DNA of 64,000 nucleotides. Source: Parelaphostrongylus tenuis (Eukaryota; Nematoda; Chromadorea; Rhabditida; Metastrongylidae). The notes under the pieces are model-generated. The model searched no databases, was not told the origin of the DNA, and saw nothing but the letters and a program-made list of their open reading frames with translations. The DNA lies in the NCBI GenBank assembly GCA_019055375.1, contig JAHQIW010001263.1, positions 1-64,000 of the forward strand, given 5' to 3'. The translations under genes and the position numbers were made by a program. Positions 47,901-57,999 of the stretch are shown here, one piece after another; positions within the stretch are counted from its first letter, which is position 1; each line of letters starts with the position of its first letter.

Positions 47901-50900
47901 CCTCGCTTACTCCAGCTAAAGCGCAAAAGAAACGTTAGTATCATCAACTGTTATTCACTGACAGATTCGGGTGATAAACACAAATTGAATGTCTTTCGTT
48001 AGCAGTTGGAGGAGGTTGCTCGCAGTGGTAAGTCGTATTACAAATTCATTGTCGTAGACTTCAATGCCAGAATAGGAAAGGGCAGCGAGAACGAATATAG
48101 GATTGGAAAGTATGAAGTGTAAAAAAGAAATGGGAATTGAAACAGTCATATAGGACTTCTATCTGCATCAAGGCTCTTCCATAGGATTTCACTTTTCCAG
48201 AAGATAGACACCGCCGCTAGATAAGGGGATTATCTAATGGCACAACGCATGCGAAAATCGTTCGTAATTCCATCATTCTCTGCTGGGTCGGATCAACGCT
48301 TTCTTCAGGATGCGATACGATTCGGCCTAAGCTGGTAAACAGTATACATTATTGATCAAAAAGATGTCGTGAAGCTGTTCATGAGGAAAACATCCTAAGC
48401 GAAATCCTATCCAAACATGCAAATTGAAGATGATTCGACCGGAAACCACGATCTGCTTGTCGATGAATTCAACAGGTCTGCCTGCTTTGCTTCAGCTACC
48501 CAATAGAGAAGATGTGATCCCATTTCGGCTACCACGAAGCGTTTCTCGAAAAGAAAAGGAAGCTGAAGCTTGTTCTAGTGCAATACATTCAGCTCGGTTT
48601 TCACTAAATACCAGCTTTAAAGTAGCTTTGTGAGAGGATCTAGATCGGTAAAGCGAAACAAACTGTTGGAGACAGCAAAAAAAAAAAAATTAGTCTGAAA
48701 AGGAGCCATCGGAACCTGTGCGATGATGGTGTTCCGCTGTCAGCGTCGATAAACGAAGGTGAGATTAAGAAAAATTTCCGCAGTGATTTGGACCTGATAA
48801 CGAAAAGGAGGAAGGCGTATGTGGCGGCAGTACAACGTGCAATGGCATTGTGCTATCACCACTCTTTTGCTGCAATGCAGGGGTTGATGTGGTTCCTGGG
48901 CCGCTGACGAGGGAGAGCGAGACTTTCGATACACGTGTATGGCTCTGGCGTAATAACTCGGTTAGGTTTTAAGCATTCTTAACAATTATGTTGAATATCT
49001 ATTTAGAAATTAAAAAACAGTCGATGCGATGGATCATTTTGTAACTAATAACAATGCTCTTAACTGCAGCGATAATGTTATACGCTTATTTAGTTACTCA
49101 AGTACTTTGAGTAAGTAAGTAATAACAGCAATGAAAAAGCCGATATTAGTATCAACACTATGAATAAATGCATATTGTCAATACTTCTTCCCTAATCAAA
49201 CCCAGTAAAGGCTTTAAAACCCAGACATATTAACAAACTGTGCTTTTTCAGAATAGGATTGATTTGTGATTGTTCAGATGTTGATATACTTGATAATCGA
49301 AAAGAACTGACTACCTAGAAAATATTTAACGGTTGGAATTGGACTCCACTCGTCCTTCAAAACTATGTAATGAATCCCCTTCGTAGATGATGTGGAAAAC
49401 TCACTGGGTCAAAATGCCGTGCAATGCATGTACAGATAGTGATTCGGCCCTTTGAAGGCCAACCAAGTCCGCTAGAGAACACATTGGCCTAGCACTCAGT
49501 AACATTCATGAAAAGTCAAAACCCTCAAATGTCACTTTTTAACAACACGCAGATTCAGGAACCTACGTGAATGGCGGATACGAAGCAATGAACCAAATGA
49601 AAAATTGTTGAAATCATCACAATATTAGTAGATGGATTATGTAAATGCATAGATAAATGAATAATCTTTGCAACGTCGATGAGTGTAGTAGCCCAAAGAA
49701 AGAAAGGTCTCTCAAATGAACTAGAAAATTTATAGAGTCGACCACGTATACGACATGAATTTCACTGAGTAACGGTACAACACTTCTTGAAAACTATAAT
49801 AACAAAGAAAAGCAACGTTTTGTTAATTGTTTGGTCCAGCTTGTATAGAAAAATTCTCTTCGTTGAAGCCTCTGGTTCTTGTGCATACTGTTGATATAGA
49901 CGATTTGGTCCTAATCTCTAATGACAGTCTTCCTCAGAAAGGCTTTTCTGTTCAGCCCAAGTTTGTGTGCGTAGAGACCGATATGATTTGCTTCGTCGAA
50001 TTGTTACTTCTTCAGGACATGATGCATCCATAAAATGAACGACTGCTTCCTTAGCTTTTCACTTATAAAAATCATCCATCATAGTTTTTGTACTCATTAA
50101 ACAGCTTGAGAGACAGTGACAGCTAGCAAAAAAAAAACTCCAATTAAATGTTGAAGAACGGCGCTTCTCCTGTGGATCGCGCAGGTAAACGGTCGTCCCA
50201 AAAAGTTACCATGATAAAATAGCAAGGGTGAAGCTCAGTTAATCTCGTGATAAGGCAAGTTGTTCCAGTTTCCGTTTCCGTAAATCGCTTACGATAGCCA
50301 TTTAAGTGGTTACAACTTTCTAACAGACTTCGAAACAAATACTTGCACATTCATACACTCTTGCACACTTTTTCTCTGCAAGACTTTCATTTCGTCATTA
50401 TTCATGGAAAACGGTGAAGCACTTCTCACCTTCTAATCTCTGTTTGACTGCACACTAACCTTTTTCGCCGAATCTGCTGTGTACTGCCTTCGCCTGAATT
50501 TTGTTTTCTTCGATTTATCCGTTTTTACTATCGCTTTTTGCGTTGTCATACACATCCATCTAAACGATGTCACGAAGAAATCGATGAGCAAGTTAAGTGC
50601 TTTTCTTGTATTCAAGTTGTCCGCTTGTGGTTCTTACCGTGTCACGAATAGATGGTACTAATCGGACCAAACTTTTTTTGTACGGATTAAGATTACAGAA
50701 TGTAATAGCGGGAAATTCCAATTGATCAAACTTGATCTGAAAATGGTTTTTAAGCATTATTTTAGGCTTCTTAGTGATTCCTTATTATTAATGACGCTAA
50801 CTCACCGATATACTCGTAATTTTATCGTATTTTTTGTATCTCATAAAAAGTGTTCCAGTTTGATAGAGGAAAAGAGTGAGAAAGAATGCGATGAGACTCA

Positions 50901-51096
50901 TCCAGAATAGACGACCAAAGTCGTTTTGAGCAATAAGTATTCGTTTCGCTCCATGTGCTGTAGTTTTGTCCGCAAAATCTTTGAATTTATCCTTCACCGG
51001 TTTGACGTCATCGAAATTCGGCGTCACTAATGTATGTGGTTTCGAATATACGAAATGATCAAAGTTAGGTTGACGTTGGCGTAGTTCATTACTCAT
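32914..51096 (-). CDS. Degenerin (DEG/ENaC) cation-channel subunit, possibly decaying
   Basis: Exon 1 (51096-50806) starts at ATG and carries the cytoplasmic TTAHG motif, with the conserved HG gating pair, then TM1 and a GTGAGT donor. Confident later exons are 39241-39100 (Cys-rich, GWSCKCRNR), 35789-35632 ([15 protein letters not shown]), 35066-34964, 34394-34234 ([35 protein letters not shown]), 34169-34068, 33928-33814 (GCHRS...PRFPVP), 33765-33620, 33152-33081 and 33016-32914 ([14 protein letters not shown], start of TM2 with [11 protein letters not shown]). Weaker candidates are 45620-45522, 45235-45133, 43509-43410 and 41709-41599; their phases do not fully chain, so exons are missing. 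This domain order is that of the C. elegans degenerins (UNC-8/DEL-1/MEC-4 group), trimeric Na+ channels of neurons and muscle. Oddities: two 1-nt insertions in exon 35066-34964, Cys to Arg in the GCHRSC motif, no FPAVTICN exon and no exon completing TM2 found. It is either a degrading gene or one damaged by assembly errors. Confidence 0.8.
34835..34935 (-). repeat. tRNA-like element in a degenerin intron
   Basis: The minus strand reads GGAGCGCCGTGGCCGAGAGATTG, resembling the A box of Ser/Leu-type tRNAs, then GGATCCGAGCTC in B-box position. Lies between the frameshifted exon (ends 34964) and the exon starting 34394. Confidence 0.45.
34964..35066 (-). pseudogene. Degenerin exon with two single-base insertions
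   Basis: The exon enters in frame ([14 protein letters not shown]) and leaves in frame ([10 protein letters not shown] into GIRVLLF), but the middle is out of frame. Its length is 103 nt, whereas its neighbours' phases need 101. The family motif NCYTFNHDV is recovered only if one extra base near TACCAC and one near AATAAAC are ignored. Read straight, translation meets TGA right after the first shift. Splice sites are intact. Confidence 0.75.
39860..40460. repeat. Long nested inverted repeat (foldback element)
   Basis: Outer arms: CACCTCCTCTGCATCTATAACCCC (about 39979) against GGGTTAGAGACGCAGAGGAGGTGG (about 40383). Inner arms of roughly 120 bp: ATTGGGATTGACTTAGTTG...GAAGGCATACTATTTTTCTAG against its inverse from about 40310 back to 40215. 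The total is close to 600 bp. The outer arm shares CTCTGCATCTCTAACC with the elements at 18.4 and 21.4 kb. Confidence 0.8.
42070..42880. repeat. Dispersed repeat cluster 4 (inverted orientation mixed)
   Basis: Blocks AGTAATCATTCGAAAGCTAGAT, AGAAGACCTTTATAGCATTATAA, then forward blocks GAATGATTACTCGG and CAGAAACGAGCACGTAGAGC. Lies in degenerin intron sequence. Confidence 0.45.
43770..44370 (+). mobile_element. RTE-type LINE fragment (endonuclease end and linker)
   Basis: Reads [16 protein letters not shown]...GHILKN, the end of the APE-type endonuclease (family pattern RWTWESP...EIDHI). After a shift comes a linker, [22 protein letters not shown] and [10 protein letters not shown], typical of nematode RTE elements. 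Frameshifts and stops throughout. It lies among introns of the degenerin, on the opposite strand. Confidence 0.7.
45734..45780. repeat. (AT)n microsatellite
   Basis: ATATAATATATATATATATA run in degenerin intron sequence. Confidence 0.8.
47385..47455. repeat. TATG-rich microsatellite
   Basis: GTATATATATGTATGTATATA pattern followed by CACACAC, just left of an RTE remnant. Confidence 0.75.
47780..48820 (+). mobile_element. RTE-type LINE fragment (APE endonuclease and linker)
   Basis: Contains [20 protein letters not shown], then [18 protein letters not shown] (the GDFNA motif of APE endonucleases), then a degraded RWTW...IDHILTNRRW stretch ending in GSD. After 48640 it reads [19 protein letters not shown], the segment before the reverse transcriptase. 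Multiple frame breaks. It lies inside degenerin intron sequence. Confidence 0.72.
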
Positions 51097-52765
51097 TCTT
51101 ATCCATCAGAATCACAGTTGAAGAAATTCTCTTGACCTTTGTATCGCTGTAATGTGATTACTTTGTTATTACCATATCCAAACGAACATAATGGCTATTT
51201 GAAACTAATCATTTACAATCTGCTCTGAGATTTTATGAATGGGTCGGATCGTTCGGATACAGTAGGCAATCATAAATCATAATTCGCGAGAACCACTACT
51301 AGCGGCAATCTTAAGTACACTCTCTGACTATAGAAATAAAAGAAAGCAAACTCATGTCAGCTGACAAGCTACTCTTTCTCTTCATGTAGGTAATTTGTGT
51401 CGCTTACAAGATGTCCTGATCTTGATTAGATATCTTATTCTGGTGCATCACATATAAGTCTAAGGTTAGAGATTTCTCAACTATACAGGAATTTCAGATC
51501 CAATAAAGATAGATTTGAATGAAATCAAATGTCGCCAATATACGTTGAGGCAAATTTGACTAATGAGTGAAGAGAAAACAATTAAGCTAGATGATGAATC
51601 AAAGTTATTTCACATTTGGAACCGGGATTAGTAATCCACAAAAGAAAAACAAATAAATATAGAGTGTGACGGGCCAAATGGTTAACGTTCGTCTGCGTTC
51701 CTTCCTCTCAGTAATATTCCACTAGTTCATAACATTCTAAAATTTGATCACCACTGGGAGAGTTTCAGAGATGAGAGTGATAACAGAATGAATAACGACA
51801 ATTGATTCATAAAACAGGGGAACACGAACAGAAGTCTTGATATTATTGAAGGTAACAGCCTAGACAGCTGACCATCATTAAATTCTGCAAATTATTGATG
51901 TGATTCGAATGATCCGACAAATTACTACCACAAGTAGGTGAAGGACAAACAGCTGTCCTTGCGCACTGGATTCTGAATTCCATGAAATGACAAAAGATCT
52001 GAAACTCTTTACCTTAAAACGTACACATAAACACATACGTATTGACATATATATGTACAAATACATTTACGGTGACCCTTACAGAGAACCATGAGGTTCT
52101 GGTTTTTACGATAGGAAGATAAGTGGACGTTAGTTAATCGCATAACATACCAAAGTGGGATTGAATAAAGAGTGATAGATAGAGGAAGGAGAAGATGATA
52201 GCTAATCGAAGTGCGAGTGATGAAGTAAAAATTTACTGGATAAGGCTGCTGACCATTTCAAGCTTGGCGAAGGTTGAGTCAATAACAGAGTTCACGGCCA
52301 GCAATGCATGCATAATGGAGCGGACAAGCTGAGGTTGTATTACTCTCTAACAGTGAAAATAGACGTCGTGTCACTATGTCATATGCGTATTTCATGAAAT
52401 TTCAATGAACCAACATTCAAATTAGATTCTCAGTGAGCTCAAATCCAGCACACTATCGTTTGTTTCAACAGCTGAAAAAGACGCTTAAGCCATCTACCGC
52501 GGAATTATGTCCTGAGAACAAAAAAGAAGTTGACAATACATACGCAACCTCCACTTATGATCATTTCAAGATGTTCTGACAAAGGATGTTATCGCTTACA
52601 GTTCAATAACACCTTTTTTTGCACAAACAACCAATAGAAGTGATACCGTTCTATAGATTACTTAACACAAGAAACATCGTTAGCCATAGAAAATATTTTT
52701 TACTTCCATACAAAAGTGAGTTCATTGAATGTAATAATTGAATTTGTATTACAAATAAGAAATAA
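51097..52765. other. Upstream flank of the degenerin gene; nothing recognised
   Basis: AT-rich sequence directly upstream of the degenerin start codon. It presumably contains the promoter, but no specific element can be defended. Confidence 0.4.
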
Positions 52766-53357
52766 TAGGTTGTAGGAAAAGTTCGGTCATATTGCCTGAG
52801 AGAATGATTTTTTACACATGTTTTTTGTGCGCTTTCGAGTTCACCAGAAAGGAAGTTTTGCCATCGAACTATTTATTTTATCTACACAACTTTCAGAATG
52901 GAGCTGTCCAGAAAAGAATTTCGTCTGCTGCTCCACTCCGCTACAAATTAAGTGTCAATGCTTCTGAGACTCATTGACAAATCTGTAAGGCGTATGGCGA
53001 CGAAACTTGCAACGTTCGTACACCTCAGCTCTGGTCCAAGACATTGGGTGAAGAAAGAGACCGATTGACGGACAATTCAAGAGAGAAAGATGTCCATAAG
53101 AAATCGATTGCCAAGTAGTCTTTAATGAAGTTATAGAAGATCCATCGATGAGTTACCGGATGTTGGCTGACGAGTTTGACTGTGATTCAATGATGATATG
53201 CCACATTCTCCAGGAAACCGGCAAATAATGCTGCAAACAATCTTGATGTGGAACGAGACTATTCCGGCTATCGATCGTCTTTTGCTTGAGCTCAAATGTC
53301 ATACAAATAAACTTTTTTATGGATTTCAAAAATGCGACAGAACTTATCTACAACCTA
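52766..53357 (+). mobile_element. Deleted mariner element, second subfamily
   Basis: The ends are inverted repeats: TAGGTTGTAGGAAAAGTTC at the left and GAACTTATCTACAACCTA at the right, each edged by TA. Inside are the transposase start SRKEFRLLLLH, then SYRMLADEFDCDSMMICHIL (helix-turn-helix) in a broken frame. The catalytic core is gone; the element is about 590 bp. Confidence 0.75.
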
Positions 53358-53947
53358 TTAAACCTCATATCATGTAATTAATTCATCATTGGATTCTAAA
53401 ATAATTTTCCTGGTCGATGGCTTTATCTCATGCCACGGCCTGACGTTGCCCCATCTTCTGGCAGTCTCTGCTATATAAAGGCCTACACCCAATTCAAAGC
53501 TGATAAGCCGATGGCACTCTAAGGCATGTAGTATCTATGCCAAAGATAGACCTAAATATTTATTCCAACAGGCGAAACAAATGACCTTTACGCGACGACA
53601 TTACCTCTACAAGAGTGAGACAATATTAAAGTAATGACCGCCCTCAATTTTTAGTCAGCATATCTCATCTTACAGTGAATTTTATTAATTTCTTTAAAAA
53701 GAATGTTAAGACCCGCAAATGTCTGCTTACAAGACAAAAGTACTCTCATTTTTTCAGGATATAATTTTAGTGATTTGAATTTTGGTGGACTTATGAGAGT
53801 TATTCTCTCACTTTTTACCTCGCGGCTCCTACTTCGAACACAAAGGCAAACGATTATAAGTAATTTCATCCAACAGAATACAGTTGCCCAATACATTGTT
53901 TGTGTTTGCAGCTACCGCTCTTATGCTGGAAATTTTGAAGTTTTGTT

Positions 53948-54151
53948 TTAATTCGCTAAGAAAATGCGTGGAAATTTTGCGTACATTATGCGACAGAGTA
54001 AAACTTCGTCTTTTGGATCAATTAAGTTTGCACTCCTGAAATAACTTACCAATCGATAGATTATCGGTAGTTGTCGAAAAACCAGTTTTGCCTTGCAACG
54101 GTCAAAATATGATTTCATTTTAAGCCGCTTTTTTTGTTTACGCTTGCCCAT
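53948..54151 (-). CDS. Small Lys-rich ORF, unrecognised
   Basis: ATG at 54151, product MGKRKQKKRLKMKSYF..., 67 residues. After residue 34 the sequence GTAAGT forms a perfect splice donor, so it could be a first exon instead of a complete gene; the nearby TTTCAG is only 14 nt away and cannot be its acceptor. No matching downstream exon was found. It may be chance. Confidence 0.2.
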   Translation of the reverse strand: MGKRKQKKRLKMKSYFDRCKAKLVFRQLPIIYRLVSYFRSANLIDPKDEVLLCRIMYAKFPRIFLAN

Positions 54152-55545
54152 ATGACAATGACATAATTAGAGAGAATACTTGATATTTTCTCAGAAATTC
54201 TATCAAGGATTCCAACTGATGTCGTAAACAGCAGTCGTGTTGCTGGAGCTACCTTAAATTTAATCACTCCTTTTCTCGATCCACAAGAGCCAATGAGGGA
54301 GAATTTGGAAAAATGATAGCATAGACGTCTCAAGATTTCAAAACTTCAAAAATTTGACCAAATTATAGATTACCACTCAAATGGTGAATTTGCTTGAAGA
54401 TCATGCACCACTCTGTAAAAGTTGATTAACGAAATAATCTAATAACCAGCTAATACATAGAAAATTCATATAAGGCTAATGAAGTACGACGTCCAAAAGT
54501 GCTTTCATTTCTCAGGAAAAGGCAAATAAAGTCAGATATCACGTGTTGCTATTCTTTCACAAACAAATCAAGTCAGCTACTCAATGACCACTATTTGAGA
54601 AAGCGAGGGCAACAAGGCCTTCAATTTGGTCGAGCTCGGTGAAACCTACTTCAAACGTTGCTCCTTAAGCCAGTCGCTACTCTTCAGTTTAACGTTTCCT
54701 TTCATTAAATAAGAGACCAAGCCGAGGTGGATAAGTGGACAACCACGAAAACAGACATATGATTAAAGAGTCTAAACCAAATGGAAAACATAGTTTGAAC
54801 ATCGTTTCGCAATCTTCAAAGGGAGATCAGTATTGCAACAGCGAATGAAAAAGTATCACAGTTTCTATAGATGAAAATCAGTAATGTTGTGGTTATTGGT
54901 AATGATTATTAAGTTCATTATTAAGCAAAAAAAGTAATGTTGAAATGGATGGTGTTCAGTTCAAAGTGCAATGTTAAGCATTTTAGAGGCTTGTGAAATT
55001 GAATTAATTCGTTGAAATGTTATCGAAGCATAATGTGACGAACTGCTGGCATTCATGTGTAGTAAAAAAAGAAATAACTGGATTCAACGTTGAAAGCAAA
55101 AAAAAAAACTAGAAGCAAAGTGCTTTTATGTAATAGACTGATGCTTTATGAAATGCGCCTTGCATCCGAAAAACTTTGAAGGATGGAAGGGTTGACAAGT
55201 TCAGGTAGCGAGATCGAATCAGACACCACGCGTATACCTGGATATTACGATAACTGAATGTAATTGCTGTCTAGAAACGGCAATCCATCACAACCGGCTG
55301 CTTTTGCTTATTTAAAACGATAGTTCTAATTTAGCCAGAATATATACTATGATGCGCTATGGCTGTTAAAGTTGTAAACACGGCAGCTGCATATAAAAAA
55401 GATAGAATATCTGCTTATTAGTGATCTGTTGCTATGATTTACAATTGCTTTCACACTCCACTTCACTCACTGAGGAAAGCTGTGGGCGAACACAGATCTG
55501 TCAAGTCTGCGAGTATACACAAGACAATACACAAAACACGTAGCA
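54152..55545. other. No gene recognised
   Basis: AT-rich. One tRNA-like A-box string at about 54722 (GCCGAGGTGGATAAGTGG) has no B box at the right distance. Confidence 0.4.
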
Positions 55546-55583
55546 CAAACACACACACAGACTCATAGATTTTCATACACATC

Positions 55584-55621
<38 letters not shown>

Positions 55622-55670
55622 GCATATACATATATTCACAAGTACAGACACTCACATGAACACCTACACA
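55545..55670. repeat. (CA)n and (AT)n compound microsatellite
   Basis: CACACACACAC, then about 60 nt of ATATAT, then CACACACAC; no gene nearby. Confidence 0.8.
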
Positions 55671-55859
55671 CACACACTTAAATGCACGCATTATCAATTC
55701 ATGCATGGCAGAGTTCTGTCCAAATGTTTATGGTTTGAAACCCACGCAATCAGTTCTGAACAAAGTCTAGGTATTGTCAGCTGTTTTCGCTCATAAGAAG
55801 AAGAATGATAGGTGCTGCAAAATAGCTGTCTATTAATGCTGTTTGTCTATCTATCATGT

Positions 55860-56044
55860 GATATATGAAAATGGAGAAAACTTATCTTGTTTAGCTGACG
55901 CGAGGTTGGTAAAACAGAGACTAATACTATATACGTCCAGGCTCTGAAGAAGGCGGGTCGCCGAAACGTCAGCCGAATTTCTACAACTGTTTTACCAACC
56001 TCGCGTCAGCTAATCAAGATAAGTTTTCTCCATTTTCATATATC
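55860..56044. repeat. Near-perfect 58-bp inverted repeat (hairpin)
   Basis: The arms 55860-55917 and 55987-56044 are reverse complements with one mismatch and enclose a 69-nt spacer that contains the hammerhead-like motif. Such high arm identity implies recent origin or ongoing gene conversion. Terminal repeat of a Penelope-like or foldback element is the likeliest source. Confidence 0.85.
55940..55974 (+). ncRNA. Degenerate hammerhead-like motif in a hairpin loop
   Basis: The parts are GGCU (55940-55943), CUGAAGA, one extra A, stem II GGCG-GGU-CGCC, GAAAC, GUC, then AGCC (55971-55974), which pairs with the GGCU. All elements of a type I hammerhead are in order, with a two-base-pair palindromic stem III (ACGU). 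The unpaired A before stem II weakens the call. Confidence 0.35.
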
Positions 56045-57271
56045 AATTGATTATGCCGAGGTTTATAGAAAGTCGAACTTTTGAATTATCTATCATGTTT
56101 TTCGTATTCTGAGCTCCAAACGCTGCCCATAGTTACCGTCAAGGTCATGTGCATTGTTAATGTTTCAAAAGGCATCATGGAAGGCGAAAAAGAACTAGCC
56201 AAATTTGTATTTTTACACAGTTTTACTCGACCCGTCATGACAATTCACTGTGAGGATTTCAATACTTGCATTCGAACCGCTTCCTCGCATTCATCGTTTT
56301 GAAGGTCTGATCATTTCGCGTGTTGACTCGACTGGTGCTCCAGGATTTCTTTTACCTCATTTTACTTTGTAGAGAAAGGTTAATTGCACTGCACAGTTCC
56401 ACTGGAAAACATTGTCTCATGATAAGTGAGCAAAGTTTGCATTTCATTCGCTGAATTAAATCATTGTGGCACAATCATGCATGTGCCTAGGAAATAAATT
56501 TAGTCGAAAATTGTATCGAGAACGGACGTTTGAGAGTAGCTAGAACAAGATAAGGAAACAAAGTGTTGCGTCTATGAATGAAGCTATCGTAAGAGTGACA
56601 TTAAAAAGTATCACTACAGTTATTTGTCAGGGAAGCGATTGTCTAAGCAGTGAAGTCCAGTAACAAAATCTAAATAGTGTCACCGAATGTTGTCGTTTTT
56701 GATATGAAATTGTAAGGAGAATTGTCTTTATCGCTTAACTAACTCGTGACCACAACAGATCTGTAAAGCTGGAAATCTTGAAGAATATTTTATCACTGTA
56801 ATTAGATAGTATACGTCTTCTGGAACGATGAGGCGGTTGCTTAATACAGCATGATATTGCGACAAGATGATTACTTGGCAAGACTCCGTGAAACAGTAGT
56901 TTAATGTTAGAATTCAAAACTTTTTGATCAATTTTTTTAAGACATGAATGGCCTGAATTTCATGTGAAAGGGCGTTCTCTTCTCGTTGTAATTTTCATGA
57001 CTGTTGTGAAATTCGTCTACTTTCGTAGTTTTATAGGTAGCGAGGCTATAGCTTTGTTTTTGAATAATTGATAGCAAGATAAATTTAAAAGATCCAAAAG
57101 GTCAAAGAGATTTGAGGACAAGGGCAGACTGCTATATTGAGTAAAACTATAAGTTTCGGGTGCTTTTTTTTTTTTAAAATTTCACGAGCCTAACAATCTG
57201 AACAACGATTCAGCAACATAGTGCTCATTTATCAAAAATGATTTTTAGTGTCAGAAAGATAAACCGCTTTG

Positions 57272-57604
57272 CCAGAACGTCAGAACAGTTGTGGAGCTGA
57301 GGGTGTGATGGAAATGACGAGAGGAAGTCCAAACGTTCCAACGCAATGAAAACAACTTCCGAACAGCCGATTAACATCTCTGGACATATTCGTAGAAAAG
57401 CAATAAAGCGGAAGACAAGAAAAAGATTTGCATTAAAGTCCAGAACGTCAGAACAGTTGTGGAGCTGTGTGGCGGAAATGACGAGAGGAAGTCGAAACGC
57501 TCCAACGCAGTGAAATACAACTCCCTAACAACCGATTAACACCTCTGGACATATTCGCAGAAAAGCAATAAAGAGGAGGACAAGAAAGAAGTTTGTGTTA
57601 AATT
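57272..57604. repeat. Tandem duplication, two 168-bp units
   Basis: Unit 1 (57272-57439) and unit 2 (57440-57604) both begin CCAGAACGTCAGAACAGTTG and share ATGACGAGAGGAAGTC, ACATATTCG and AGAAAAGCAATAAAG. They differ at scattered sites and small indels. No ORF runs through the units. Confidence 0.8.
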
Positions 57605-57724
57605 TGCTACCACTTAACTGAACTTCTCACATGAGAACTAGATTTGAAATTAGAAGAGGTTGTGCTGGATAATGGTCCTAATTATGTCCTTCCTGTAAGT
57701 TAATAAAAGCTACAAGGACAAAGC

Positions 57725-57975
57725 TCTCGGAGTTGATCAATCCTTGAGGGATGCGTTATGCATTCGTCTTCAAATTTTAACTTCGTTTAAGGTTATTGAA
57801 TGCATTTCTGGCCCTTACAATGACTGCAGTGGCCTCCCGCTGCATTGAGTCAGTGCTGCTTATCATGCTAAACAAGTCTCGTAGCAATTTACCGTCCCCG
57901 TAGGGATGGATGGCTCGGTGAGTCATGAGCGCGAGATTGAACCATCGACCTTATGTGCAACGCATGCTCCTTAAA
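57725..57975 (-). repeat. tRNA-derived SINE, family 1
   Basis: AAAGCTCTCGGAGTTGATCAATCC tail, TGAGTCAGTGCTGCTTATC, GTAGGGATGGATGGCTCGG, GATTGAACCATCGACC; the A-box head is truncated at GCATGCTCC. Confidence 0.7.
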
Positions 57976-57999
57976 GTATGATTGGCTATAATTGGCCAA

